From Metabacillus litoralis (GTDB taxonomy: Bacteria; Bacillota; Bacilli; Bacillales; Bacillaceae), in NCBI RefSeq assembly GCF_007994985.1, contig NZ_VOQF01000002.1, positions 62,001 to 126,000 of the forward strand: a stretch of DNA of 64,000 nt, in the 5' to 3' direction. Each line of letters starts with the position of its first letter. Position 1 is the stretch's first letter. Positions 1-9,978 of this stretch are shown piece after piece. Under the pieces are notes generated by a model. The model saw only the letters and a list, made by a program, of their open reading frames with translations. It ran no database searches and had not been told where the DNA came from. The position numbers were made by a program, and so were the translations under genes.

Positions 1-782
1 CCAAGGTTATAAGCATTTATCCCAGTAGATATCATAACTTTTTCTAAAGCTTTTAAATGCCCTTCAGAAAGATCTTCAACATGAATATAATCTCGCACTC
101 CGGTTCCATCTTTAGTAGGGTAATTATCTCCATACACTTTAAGTTCGGGTAATTTCCCAATAGCAACCTGCGTGATATATGGTACTAAGTTATTTGGAAT
201 TCCATTAGGATCTTCTCCTATACGACCACTAGAATGGGCACCAACTGGATTAAAATACCTAAGTAAAGCAATGCTCCAGTTATTATTAGAGACATAGAGA
301 TCATTAAGTATTTCCTCAATCATTAACTTGGTCTTCCCATAAGGATTTGTCGTAGATAATGGGAGGTCCTCATGTAATGGGACATAGTTTTGTATTCCAT
401 AAACTGTTGCCGACGAGCTAAACACCAAATTATAAACCCCGAATTCTTCCATTACACTACACAGATTTATCGTTCCTGTAATATTATTATGATAGTAATT
501 TAAAGGTATGGAGACAGATTCTCCTACAGCTTTAAGTCCAGCAAAATGGATGACAGCATCAATATCGTTTTCCCTAAAGATGGTTACCAAAGCTTCTCTA
601 TTAAGTAGGTCGGCATGGTAGAATTTGAGACTTTTTCCTGTTATTTCTTTTATTCTGTCTAATACTTCTGGTTTACTATTTGAAAAGTTATCTAGAAGCA
701 CAATATCAAAGCCTTCAGATAGTAGCTGTACACATGTATGGGAACCAATATATCCTGTTCCCCCTGTTACTAAAATAGTCAT
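1..782 (-). CDS. galE: UDP-glucose 4-epimerase GalE, 5' part (gene runs off the left edge)
   Basis: Interconverts UDP-glucose and UDP-galactose (or the N-acetyl forms) in the cytosol and so supplies sugar nucleotides to the polysaccharide genes to the right. About 260 residues are visible. The N-terminus MTILVTGGTGYIGSHT is the NAD-binding Rossmann glycine motif. FSSSATVYG and NPYGKTK (the catalytic Ser and Tyr-x3-Lys) and LRYFNPVGAHSSG follow, all typical of GalE. The ATG at 782 is preceded by AAGGAG. The last ~80 residues of a usual ~330-residue GalE are missing because of the window edge, not because of a mutation. Confidence 0.95.
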   Translation of the reverse strand, partial: MTILVTGGTGYIGSHTCVQLLSEGFDIVLLDNFSNSKPEVLDRIKEITGKSLKFYHADLLNREALVTIFRENDIDAVIHFAGLKAVGESVSIPLNYYHNNITGTINLCSVMEEFGVYNLVFSSSATVYGIQNYVPLHEDLPLSTTNPYGKTKLMIEEILNDLYVSNNNWSIALLRYFNPVGAHSSGRIGEDPNGIPNNLVPYITQVAIGKLPELKVYGDNYPTKDGTGVRDYIHVEDLSEGHLKALEKVMISTGINAYNL

Positions 783-1341
783 TTATCTATCTCCTTAGGT
801 TAGTATTTAGTAATAACTTTTCGAACATTACAACGAACAAAACATTGCTCTTACATTACTTATAATAAATGTGGAAATCTATAATCTTTAAATATCATTA
901 TAGTTATAGAATAACTAATTAAAACTTCAATAATAGTCTAATTTTAAAAAACATATTGTTATTAAATTCTAATTTTAAAAATAAACTTTCAATTCCTTTA
1001 TCCAACCTTAATTATTCTTAATAATGAACTACGAATGTATAGAAGGATTATACTAAGTACTAAATATCTTACTTCACTTTCAATTTGTTCTCAATAGTGA
1101 ACACACTTTCATATTACTATGTTTTTATATATACTTCAATGTATTTTCCTAATTTTTAAATTATTTTCAAATGTCCAACCGTTTATGTTACAAACATCAT
1201 ATGTTATAAATGAAAAAATTAATATTAGTATCCTTATATGTAAGAGGAAAGTATTGTCTTAATTTTTATATGATAGGAAGTGTTAATCAAAGTGTATCAA
1301 AAGGTAATCTTAACTTTGAGTTTATATAGGATGATGAGAAA
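783..1341. other. AT-rich divergent intergenic region
   Basis: This 559-base gap separates galE from the large beta-helix gene. It is very AT-rich and holds no convincing ORF or RNA gene. The one clear structure is a SinR-type dyad at 1085-1102, listed separately. Promoters for both flanking genes must lie here, but I cannot place them with confidence. Confidence 0.6.
1085..1102. promoter_or_regulatory. Candidate SinR operator dyad
   Basis: Read on the minus strand the site is GTTCACTATTGAGAACAA. It matches 16 of 18 bases of the dyad in the epsA promoter (29951-29968, GTTCACTATAAAGAACAA). The known SinR half-site consensus is GTTCTYT. It lies about 240 bases upstream of the beta-helix gene and 300 upstream of galE. 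The function is inferred from this match only. Confidence 0.5.
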
Positions 1342-4300
1342 ATGATTCTAGTAGTAAAAGACTTTTTCATAGGATCTTCTAATATGACTAAAACATATGA
1401 AGAGGAAATGATGGGCTTTAAAATTACAAATGATGATGATTCGACTGACCTTACTTTTACAATCCATGGTATAACCATTTCCATTAAAGCGAAGGAAACA
1501 TTTGATGGAAAGTTCACTCCATTTAAAACTGTGACAATTCAATCAAATGTCCCATATCGAGCTACAGTGTCAGCACCCTTTAATGGAACTGAACATGACA
1601 CTACTCCTCCAGATGAAGTCACTGATTTATCTGTTAGTAATGTAACAGCTTCCTCATTAACTTTATCTTGGTCTCCGTCTTCATCTAATGATGTAGTAGA
1701 GTATGATATATATCAAAATGGCGAATTTCTAGCTTCCGTTTCAAATACAAGTATGGAAGTAACAGGTTTAACACAGCAAACGGAGTATAGATTTCGTGTA
1801 GTAGCTAGAGACAGTGCTGGAAATCAATCAACAGGAACAGAGTTAATTTTTACTACTGCAGCAGAAGATACCACTCCTCCTAATTTATCAATTACATCTG
1901 GTGGAACTTTTTCTGAGACTAAAACTATATCAATGACGACCGATGAATCGGCAAACATTTATTACACTATAGATGGTACTGAACCCTCTACTTCTAGCCC
2001 AGTTTATTCAGAAGCGTTTACCCTTACGGAAACCACAACTGTAAAAGCCTTTGCAAAAGATACAGCTGGAAATGAAAGTTCTATTCAAACAGTGACCTAT
2101 ACGAAAATTGGAATCGTTACTGATGGGCTTATTCTACACTATGACTTTACAAATAAAGCTGGTGTAACTTCAAATACAATTTCTGATAAGGTTAATAATA
2201 TTGAAGCTACCTTAATAGGAGTTACTCATGATGGTTCAACTGATGGGTATGTAGATAATAAAGGGTTATTACTGCAAATACAGGACTATGTTCAAATTAC
2301 TACTAATACAAGTCCATTAAATCAATTAATCGAGTTAAATGGTGGTTTTACGATTCAAATGATTAGTTATGATACGAATGGATCACACTGGAAAACTGAG
2401 GATGGGAAGTTTACTTCCGCAAAATCAGGTTCATTTACTAAATACCAAAAAACTGATGGTAGTGAAGGAACTAGGAGTATAGACTCCTTTTGGTTTGTTG
2501 ACAACAATGGAAATAGTCAAAGTTATCAAGAGTCGGTCAATCCAATCGGCTCTAATGCAGTTAATGTATTTACATTAAGAATAAATGAAGATAACACCGC
2601 GAGCATTTTTATTAATGATGCTATTAACCAAAATGGACCTAGACCTGTTCCATCTGATTTTGTATCCTATATTAATTCCATTGCTCTATCTCCACTTCAA
2701 TTAAGAAGAAATTATGTAGGACATAACACCGCTCCTGAAAAATTAGTTGCTTTTGTCATTTACAATCGTGAACTTACAGACAATGAGGTAAAAAACAATT
2801 ACCACTTTTATCAGAACAAGGAAACTCTGGAAGGAATATTAGTGAACCCTTCTAACGTACAACTAAATGCCGGTGAAAGTCAACGCCTTTCCGTTCAAGG
2901 ATCACCTTATCGATTTACCGAACTATTAAGCATTACATTTCAAAGTGGAAATGAAGGATTTGTGTCAGTTGATGATAATGGAATACTAACTGGGATAGCA
3001 GACGGTGAAACAATTGTCTCCATAACAGCAATTTATGAAAACCAAACCTTTACAGAATACGTAAATGTGACAGTCGGGGGACAGGTTGTGAGTCCTCCTT
3101 CATCTTCAAGAAATATTGTTGGGATGTCGATTAATCGAAAAACACACAACCTTAAGGTCGGGGAAAGCTTTGTTGTCATGGCTACAGCATTGTCCAGTGG
3201 TCTTTTGTATGATATTTTTTATGATAATATTGTCATTTGGGAAAGTTCTGACCCTAGTATAGCTAGAGTTCAATATGGAGTAGTGGAGGGCGTATCCCCA
3301 GGAACTGTGACACTTACTGCTTATGATGCAACAAGAACTTATTCTGAAAGCTTCAATATAACCGTTGTTAATAATACTGAAAAATCTTTGTCAGAAACAG
3401 AAATTTATCATGTTCATCCAATGGATTACTCAATAAAATTAGATAATAAAGATTCTACAAATACAACTCAAGGTATCCAAAATGCATTGGATTACGCTGC
3501 TTCTAATGGTTATAAGAAAATTGTTTTTCCAAAAGGCACATATTTAATTAGCCCTGCTGTAAGAACTATTTATCCCCCATCAGATCTAATTATTGATTTC
3601 GGTGATTCCACACTAAATATTGAACTTAGTGAATTGACTGATAAAGGGTATAAAATGTTTTATTTTACCAATATTAAAAACACAAAATTAATGAGGGCGC
3701 ATGTATATGGAGAAAGAGATTCAACAACCATTCAAAATTCTGTAGAAGGTTGTTTAAGTGTATTGATCGATGATTGTCTAAACACAGGATTTGAATCTTG
3801 CACTTTTAGTAAATCTCCAGGCTTCAATGTGATTACCGGAACACTAAGAAATAGGTATATGGGAAAAACCACTCAAAGTATTTCTGTTAGTCGATATAAT
3901 TTTGAGCCGGGGAATATTGATGAAAACGGAAATATCGATAATAGTAAGACAGCTAATTATTATAGATATAATCAATACATGGATGTCTCTGGTTTAGGTG
4001 AATATTATTTACTAGGGTATACTCAAGGCTACCATGGATATCCCCATTTAAGATCAAGATTATATTCGATTCATTTTTATGATTCACATTATAACCATCT
4101 TGAAGCACAAATGTATAATTTGCAATACTATAACTATCCAAAACCATCAAATGCAAAATACGCTAAAATTGTTATTTATCAAGAAACAACTCCATCCTCA
4201 GGAGATACTGACTTTAATGGTGCTGTAGCTTTTATAAGAACAATGGGGATGCCAAGAAATTGTTATATTAGAAATTGTACTTTTGAGAATAACTTTAGCA

Positions 4301-4728
4301 CAGGTCTTGCTATGACCGGTGGACAAAATTGGATGATAGAAGGGAATTCATTTTCAAATAATGGTGGCAGAATGCCTAGTTGTGATGTTGACTGGGAAGA
4401 TGGATGGGAGCACATGGTAGGGGATATCTTAATGAATAATACCTTTAACTCTAAAATAGGAGTTATTTTCAGTGCTGGCGGCAGTTTAGCCGCAGTTAAT
4501 AATACATTTAATAAATCAACAATGACGGTATGGAGCAGAACGCAAAATTTTAGAATTTTTAATAATGTATTTGATGGTAAAGGTTCTTTCACTAATGATT
4601 TTAAGACACAGGGTGATTCTGTGTTAGCTAGAAATATTTTAACTAATTCCGCATCTTATTCTACAGGTATTCATCATAGTGGGGCTAGCTATAAAGTTTA
4701 TGATATTTTTAATAATATCGTTATATGA
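1342..4728 (+). CDS. Large multidomain beta-helix protein, tail-spike/depolymerase-like
   Basis: A 1128-residue protein. Approximate layout: N-terminal ~85 residues with a short beta-rich region; fibronectin III (89-173); chitobiase C-terminal-like domain (178-254, YYTIDGTEPS); LamG/concanavalin-like domain (260-490); two BIG2-like Ig domains (495-580 and 593-680); pectate-lyase-3-like right-handed beta-helix (from ~690, IVFPKGTYLIS) to the end. The helix domain is typical of enzymes that cleave bacterial polysaccharide, including phage tail spikes. No signal peptide, lipobox, sortase motif or membrane segment is visible, which is odd for a protein with surface domains. It neighbours the eps cluster, so a role in modifying or degrading this EPS is plausible but inferred. 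The ATG at 1342 has a weak AGGATGAT upstream; the ATG at 1384 is an alternative. Confidence 0.85.
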   Translation: MILVVKDFFIGSSNMTKTYEEEMMGFKITNDDDSTDLTFTIHGITISIKAKETFDGKFTPFKTVTIQSNVPYRATVSAPFNGTEHDTTPPDEVTDLSVSNVTASSLTLSWSPSSSNDVVEYDIYQNGEFLASVSNTSMEVTGLTQQTEYRFRVVARDSAGNQSTGTELIFTTAAEDTTPPNLSITSGGTFSETKTISMTTDESANIYYTIDGTEPSTSSPVYSEAFTLTETTTVKAFAKDTAGNESSIQTVTYTKIGIVTDGLILHYDFTNKAGVTSNTISDKVNNIEATLIGVTHDGSTDGYVDNKGLLLQIQDYVQITTNTSPLNQLIELNGGFTIQMISYDTNGSHWKTEDGKFTSAKSGSFTKYQKTDGSEGTRSIDSFWFVDNNGNSQSYQESVNPIGSNAVNVFTLRINEDNTASIFINDAINQNGPRPVPSDFVSYINSIALSPLQLRRNYVGHNTAPEKLVAFVIYNRELTDNEVKNNYHFYQNKETLEGILVNPSNVQLNAGESQRLSVQGSPYRFTELLSITFQSGNEGFVSVDDNGILTGIADGETIVSITAIYENQTFTEYVNVTVGGQVVSPPSSSRNIVGMSINRKTHNLKVGESFVVMATALSSGLLYDIFYDNIVIWESSDPSIARVQYGVVEGVSPGTVTLTAYDATRTYSESFNITVVNNTEKSLSETEIYHVHPMDYSIKLDNKDSTNTTQGIQNALDYAASNGYKKIVFPKGTYLISPAVRTIYPPSDLIIDFGDSTLNIELSELTDKGYKMFYFTNIKNTKLMRAHVYGERDSTTIQNSVEGCLSVLIDDCLNTGFESCTFSKSPGFNVITGTLRNRYMGKTTQSISVSRYNFEPGNIDENGNIDNSKTANYYRYNQYMDVSGLGEYYLLGYTQGYHGYPHLRSRLYSIHFYDSHYNHLEAQMYNLQYYNYPKPSNAKYAKIVIYQETTPSSGDTDFNGAVAFIRTMGMPRNCYIRNCTFENNFSTGLAMTGGQNWMIEGNSFSNNGGRMPSCDVDWEDGWEHMVGDILMNNTFNSKIGVIFSAGGSLAAVNNTFNKSTMTVWSRTQNFRIFNNVFDGKGSFTNDFKTQGDSVLARNILTNSASYSTGIHHSGASYKVYDIFNNIVI

Positions 4729-4778
4729 AAATTTTAGAAATAAACTTAATTGTTTGCTTAGTTTTTACCTTTTTAGTA

Positions 4779-4811
4779 AATATAAAGGAGGACTTTATTC
4801 TCCTTTATATT
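4779..4811. terminator. Hairpin between convergent genes, possible terminator
   Basis: An 11-bp stem (ATATAAAGGAG paired with CTCCTTTATAT) lies 50 bases after the beta-helix gene and downstream of the decayed last gene of the eps cluster. The U-tract is weak on both strands, so termination efficiency is uncertain. Confidence 0.45.
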
Positions 4812-4963
4812 ACTCTTATATAGAATAAATTAACACCTATCAGACCTAAATTTAAAGTCTGCAAAAGGAAGCTTCTTTCTACTAGTTTATTCTTTCAGCA
4901 AGCAAAAAATAATCTACACACCAAAATAATTAACATTTGCTCTTTTATTATACTGGTAGTTTA

Positions 4964-6031
4964 TTATCTTTGACTCAACTTATTTATACAAACAAACTTC
5001 TCACTTTGAGTGGCTATCAATAGGCTGTTATAAATAAGTTTATCTGGCCTTAGATAATTATTATAGTAATAATGATTATTTATTTTCATTTGATACAAAA
5101 GTTCCTTGTTTGTTGCTAATTTGATTGTTTCTGCTAAACATTGATCTGCATTTTTAAATTCAAGATAATTATTATTAACTAAGAAATTTCCCGGTACTGT
5201 ATAATATAGCTCCTCAGAAACAATCGCCTTACTTGCAGCTACATACTCTCCAAGTTTCCATCCATTTGACTTGTGAAGACCAGCTGAGTCAATACAGATA
5301 TCTGCCTTTTTGACTAATCAAATATAGTTCTTTCGATCAGTCATAGTTTCATCTAAAATACAATCCAAATAGTTTTCAATTGCAAATTTTGTAGGCGCTA
5401 AACCACCAATAAAATTTTCCACAAAATGTTCTTTTAATTGTCTAATACAGGTGACCCGCATTGTATTTATATTTTCCCGTTCCTCCTTCACTGCATTTGA
5501 TAATTTAGGTTCGTCTTCTTCACCATTTGGATTCCAAACCCTAGCTGAAAATAATATATGGGGTTGTTTATTTGTTTCTTTCGACTTGTCCTCAAACTTC
5601 TCTACATAAAATTGCTGGTGATAATTTTTCTTAAATATTTCTTTGATATACCATTTTACTTTCGTATTGAAATTAACACCTACTGGCTTATCGATTACAT
5701 TTCCTCTTATAGAAACATGCTAATTCAATCCTAGAGGAATGATGGATGATGCTTTTTTATTATTTGAATGAATCTCATTATTAAAACTTCGTTTAAAATA
5801 AAAATCCAACTTTTCAATGTAATTATCTGTTTTTTCTTTACCCAATAAATACCCATCCTGCATATCGTATGCAATTTTTATTTTTTCATTAATTATTACT
5901 TCAACAAAAGATAATGCGGGTAAAGTGTCTACATAATTTATTTCTAGATCAATTACATTTTGTTTCTTTAGCAAAAGGAAACCGGTCAGTATCTGACTAA
6001 TATGAGCTACACTCTTTTTTGAAATATACAA
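4964..6031 (-). pseudogene. Decayed family-1/4 glycosyltransferase, two in-frame stops
   Basis: One reading frame can be followed for 355 codons from an ATG at 6031 to a TAA at 4964-4966. It is broken only by a TAG at 5720-5722 and a TGA at 5318-5320, with no frameshift. The segments read as a glycosyltransferase: LPALSFVEVIINEKIK, IIPLGLN before the first stop, ILFSARVWNPNGEEDEP in the middle, and KADICIDSAGLHKSNGWKLGEYVAASKAIVSEEL near the C-terminus, interrupted as described. It is the last gene of the eps cluster and was probably a functional glycosyltransferase once. Only the first 103 codons remain as an uninterrupted ORF. Confidence 0.75.
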
Positions 6032-6192
6032 AGAACATTTAAATTTATCTATATATAAAAACTTCCTTTTTTATAAAATTTATTCTTTATAAAATATATA
6101 AGTTTTACATTTCCTTTTAAAAATATATTCTTGCTTGTAACGCATCTTAATAAATTTTTTCAATGCAGCACCCTTGAATTAGGATCTGCAAA

Positions 6193-7335
6193 TTAATAAT
6201 TTTTAAAAGCTACTCCGTCTAGTAACAACTCCACATCAGCCATTCTATTTGTTAACGAAAAAAATACTTTACGTTGCAGTGCCTGTTTATGGAAATATCC
6301 TAAATCATTAGGTTTTTCCAAAACTTTTTTTAAGGCTTGTTGCAGTCCTTCTTCACTGTTTTCACATATATATCCACATTCCATAGAACCAAATATCTCC
6401 TCCATCCCAGAACAATTAGTAGTAATTACGGGTTTTCCTAATATAATTGCCTCAATCACAACTGTACTTAAACCTTCCGCATAAGATGAACAAATCAAAC
6501 AATCTGCAGCCTTGACATATGGATACGGATTGTTTTTTTGCCCCAAAAATTGAATTTCCTCGTCCAATTGATATCGTTCCACCATCTCTTTTAACTGTTC
6601 TCGGTTCTCTCCATCCCCAATCATCCATAAACCAAATGAATATCCCTCTCTTTTACATTTCGCCAATGCAGAAATCAACCTTTCATATCCCTTTACGGTT
6701 ATCAAGCGCCCAACTGTAACAAATTGAGTTACGTCTTGACGTTTAATTTCTTCTTTTTGGGCTTTATTGAAAATTAATTCATCCTGAAGAGGATTATATA
6801 TACATTGAGGTTTAGAATTTGGGAAAATATTGATAAAAGATTTACATACTCCCTCGGAAACTCCTACTACCTGATTAAAGGTTCGGTATATACTATTCTT
6901 TTCTTCTATTTTGCTTGTTAACAAATTCTCATACAACCTTTTCTGATCTGTATGTAACCATGCTATTTTATAACTATCTTGGGTCGAATAGCTTACAAAT
7001 TCCGTCGGCCATCCCTCATAAAAAGCTACTTCAACATCAAATTCATCTTTTATTAAATAACGATACATATTACGCTTTGATAAATGTGCATATAAATAAT
7101 TAAAGAATTGATATCGCAGAATACTAGTATTGTCAATTAAATATTTATATTTGACATGATGCTTAAATTCCTCATCAAATTGAAAACAGTAATCAGAATA
7201 GATACTTTTCTTAAATAATGAAATAACAGTGATTTCATATTTATTTGGGTTTAAGTTATTTACAAGGTCAATAAGGACTTTCTCTGCTCCACCAACCACC
7301 ATAGACTCAATAAAAAAAGCTACTTTCTTTTTCAT
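6193..7335 (-). CDS. Glycosyltransferase family 4 (GT-B fold)
   Basis: Transfers a sugar from a nucleotide donor onto the growing EPS repeat unit at the cytoplasmic face of the membrane. The N-terminus MKKKVAFFIESMVVGGAEKV has the usual GG-x-E acceptor loop. FVTVGRLITVKGYERLI opens the donor domain, and EGLSTVVIEA is the E-x7-E donor motif. An in-frame ATG at 7359 adds eight atypical residues, so I prefer the ATG at 7335; neither has a strong ribosome site. About 380 residues is normal for the family. The sugar is unknown. Confidence 0.85.
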   Translation of the reverse strand: MKKKVAFFIESMVVGGAEKVLIDLVNNLNPNKYEITVISLFKKSIYSDYCFQFDEEFKHHVKYKYLIDNTSILRYQFFNYLYAHLSKRNMYRYLIKDEFDVEVAFYEGWPTEFVSYSTQDSYKIAWLHTDQKRLYENLLTSKIEEKNSIYRTFNQVVGVSEGVCKSFINIFPNSKPQCIYNPLQDELIFNKAQKEEIKRQDVTQFVTVGRLITVKGYERLISALAKCKREGYSFGLWMIGDGENREQLKEMVERYQLDEEIQFLGQKNNPYPYVKAADCLICSSYAEGLSTVVIEAIILGKPVITTNCSGMEEIFGSMECGYICENSEEGLQQALKKVLEKPNDLGYFHKQALQRKVFFSLTNRMADVELLLDGVAFKNY

Positions 7336-7453
7336 ATCATCACATCTTTCATATTGCATTTATCTTTAATTATTTATGAAGATTGATAAACTTTTTTCCA
7401 ATATTAGAGTTAGTTATATTCCAGCAGCATCTATTTAATAAGATAAACTTTAA

Positions 7454-9007
7454 CTAACCTGCATTTCTAATTCTTCTCTTTGCATTCAAACTACCAATCA
7501 ATTTTCCTGCAATATTTCTTAAAATATTGGATAAATACCTAAATTCTTCCGTCTTATAAAAAATACATATATAAACTATATTTGGAACGATCAAACATAC
7601 CAAAGCTTTTAAGCTTAAATTTAATAAATCTCCAACTGGAATATAGTTACATATGAAGTTTGTTATGAAATAAGTACCTATTCCAACAAAAGTAAAAAAA
7701 GTATATTTTAAAAAATACTTACTAACGGGGTGATAAAAAACTTTCTTATATACTAAATATGGAGTAGTCCAAAAAGGAACAGCTAATACACTTACTAATG
7801 TACCTATAAATACTCCCGAAATCCCAAAACGCTGAACAAATAAAATTGAGATTATTAAATTAATTGCCGCCTGACAAAGAGGTGCAAATCGATCTTCATG
7901 AAAAATACCAGCTGTAGTTTTTATTGTAGAAATAGAATTCCTCATACCCCTTTCATAAAATATAATGATTAGTATCAATATTAAGCCTTCTTCCATGAGA
8001 TACTTAGAACCAATCCAAAGTGTTATAAAATCTTCTAGTACAATCAATAAGAGAATGGCGAATGTTGAATAAAGCCAAAAACTAACAAGCTGATATGTTT
8101 TATATACGCTATATATTTTTTCAACACTTTCTTTAGCAACTAAGTTCCCTACACTATGATATATATTATGAAAAACCTGATAGGTAAAAGTTCTACAAAT
8201 CTCAATCAACATATTATAGTTTGAATATAGACCAACCGCGGCCACACTTACAAATGATGATATTATAATATTATCTGTTCCAAAAATTAAGTAGTTTCCA
8301 ATGTTTTGGATCACTATTGCTTTAACATTTTTTGTAATACCTTTTCTTGTTTCTTTATCTAATTTACCTTTTATCTTATTCTTTAAATATGGATACATTT
8401 TATTTACAATCATAGCTAAAACAATAGAATTAATAATTGTAATGATACTTTCAATCATTAAGTATAGAATATAATTGTGTGTATAATGAAGAATAGCTAT
8501 CTTTATTAAAATAGATAGTATTGAAGAAATTGAATAGATACCCGTTACAATATAACCTTTCTGACAAACATTTAAAAACGAGTTTTTATGTATATAAAAA
8601 TAAGGAGCTACCGTGTTTAGTAGAAAAATAAGATAAATAAAGTAAAGATTTTCAACATTTGTATCTTGAACAAATAAATCAAGAAATGGCATAACTGATA
8701 AGCCTAGGATTAAAATAACTAATGCTATGATCATATATGTATTTCTGTAGAACTTCATTAAGACACTTATTTTGTGATAATCATTTTCTGCTACAGGCTT
8801 ATAGAGGCTATACATAATACTTGCACCCAAACCAGCCTCAGCAATTGTTAGCATAGATAATATATTTGTAAATAACCCATTTATCCCGAGGTATTCAACA
8901 CCTAAGGTATTTATAAAAACAGTTCTCGATACAAAGCTCAATAGGGTAATAATAATTTGATTTGCTAATCCGGCACCAATATTCATTAAAGAATTTTTAG
9001 TTCTCAT
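7454..9007 (-). CDS. Polysaccharide flippase, Wzx/MATE-like
   Basis: A 517-residue very hydrophobic protein with about 12-14 predicted membrane spans. The N-terminus (NIGAGLANQIIITLLSFVSR, then FINTLGVEYLGINGLF) is characteristic of the oligosaccharide flippases of Wzx-type EPS clusters. It should carry the lipid-linked repeat unit across the membrane for polymerisation by the EpsG-like protein. In B. subtilis this role is taken by EpsK, but the position here is different and I do not claim orthology. An intrinsic terminator lies directly upstream (9026-9063). Confidence 0.88.
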   Translation of the reverse strand: MRTKNSLMNIGAGLANQIIITLLSFVSRTVFINTLGVEYLGINGLFTNILSMLTIAEAGLGASIMYSLYKPVAENDYHKISVLMKFYRNTYMIIALVILILGLSVMPFLDLFVQDTNVENLYFIYLIFLLNTVAPYFYIHKNSFLNVCQKGYIVTGIYSISSILSILIKIAILHYTHNYILYLMIESIITIINSIVLAMIVNKMYPYLKNKIKGKLDKETRKGITKNVKAIVIQNIGNYLIFGTDNIIISSFVSVAAVGLYSNYNMLIEICRTFTYQVFHNIYHSVGNLVAKESVEKIYSVYKTYQLVSFWLYSTFAILLLIVLEDFITLWIGSKYLMEEGLILILIIIFYERGMRNSISTIKTTAGIFHEDRFAPLCQAAINLIISILFVQRFGISGVFIGTLVSVLAVPFWTTPYLVYKKVFYHPVSKYFLKYTFFTFVGIGTYFITNFICNYIPVGDLLNLSLKALVCLIVPNIVYICIFYKTEEFRYLSNILRNIAGKLIGSLNAKRRIRNAG

Positions 9008-9025
9008 CTTTTACTCCATTTATAA

Positions 9026-9063
9026 TATAAAAAGCCCATAATCAACTCTTTGATTATGAGCTT
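9026..9063 (-). terminator. Intrinsic terminator inside the eps operon, before wzx
   Basis: On the minus strand, AAGCTCATAATCAA and TTGATTATGGGCTT form a 14-bp stem with one G-U pair around an AGAG loop, followed by TTTTATATT. It begins just after the stop of the upstream GT2 gene. As wzx should be co-transcribed, read-through or antitermination (see the EAR element) would be needed. Confidence 0.75.
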
Positions 9064-9951
9064 CTATAAATTAATTTTTTTCAACAAAAGATTTTTACAT
9101 TTAACCAAAGAAATTGCTGTTAACAATGTTAATGTCTTTATCTCTAAATATTTTGCAATTTGAACAACACCTAATCTACCTTTTACAAATTCATAGTAAA
9201 GGTGATAGTAAGAAAACCTACCTTTTAAATTACATTTATAGTATTTAATTTGTTGCTTAATATAAATTGCTGTTCCTGTTGGATTATTTGAAAAAATTCT
9301 TTCCATATTGTTTGTTAATCCATCCTCTAAATAATCACAAATATAAATTGTTTTATTAAACCATCTGATTTTATAACCATCATAAGCCAGTCTATCCCAT
9401 ACTGTTGCTTCCGTTATAAAATTCTCTCCCTCAATCTCATCAAATTTATAATTCTTAATTATATTAGTATAAAAAACTTCTGCTTTGTCACCTGTAATGT
9501 TACATTTGTTTCGTTCAAGAGAGGAAGCGTCTATATATTCTCCATTAAATGAAGTTCCAATATAATCTGATCTACTTTTTCCTCTATTACCAGAAATCCC
9601 ACAAAAGAATTCACTATTCTCAATAGTTTTCTCCCACTCAATTATGGACTCTAATGCATCATCAATCAGATAATCATCAGAATCTACAATAAAAAACAGA
9701 TCACCTTTAGCTAAATCAGTTGCTTTATTAATTGCCCGATGTTTACCACCGTTTTCAACCTTGAAGTATCTAATACTAAAAGAATTATTATCCTTAGTCC
9801 ATAACTTAAATAATTCTTCTGTAGAATCCATCGATCCATCATCGATCACTAACCATTCAAAATTAGTGTATGTTTGTTGTTGTAGCGATCTATATAACTT
9901 TTCTATTATAAAAGCCCTGTTATAGGTTGGAGTAAACACAGTGATTTTCAA
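9064..9951 (-). CDS. Glycosyltransferase family 2 (GT-A fold)
   Basis: A 295-residue inverting glycosyltransferase. MKITVFTPTYNRAFIIEKLY is the N-terminal strand and nucleotide-binding start. WLVIDDGSMDST gives the DDGS motif, and FFIVDSDDYLIDDALE is the metal-binding DxD region. It closely resembles in layout the GT2 at 21070-21972 (same FTPTYNRA start). It is part of the eps cluster, downstream of the GH88-like gene with a 27-base gap. Acceptor and donor are unknown. Confidence 0.85.
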   Translation of the reverse strand: MKITVFTPTYNRAFIIEKLYRSLQQQTYTNFEWLVIDDGSMDSTEELFKLWTKDNNSFSIRYFKVENGGKHRAINKATDLAKGDLFFIVDSDDYLIDDALESIIEWEKTIENSEFFCGISGNRGKSRSDYIGTSFNGEYIDASSLERNKCNITGDKAEVFYTNIIKNYKFDEIEGENFITEATVWDRLAYDGYKIRWFNKTIYICDYLEDGLTNNMERIFSNNPTGTAIYIKQQIKYYKCNLKGRFSYYHLYYEFVKGRLGVVQIAKYLEIKTLTLLTAISLVKCKNLLLKKINL

Positions 9952-9978
9952 TTAAATACTCCTTTTCTTAAGAATTTC

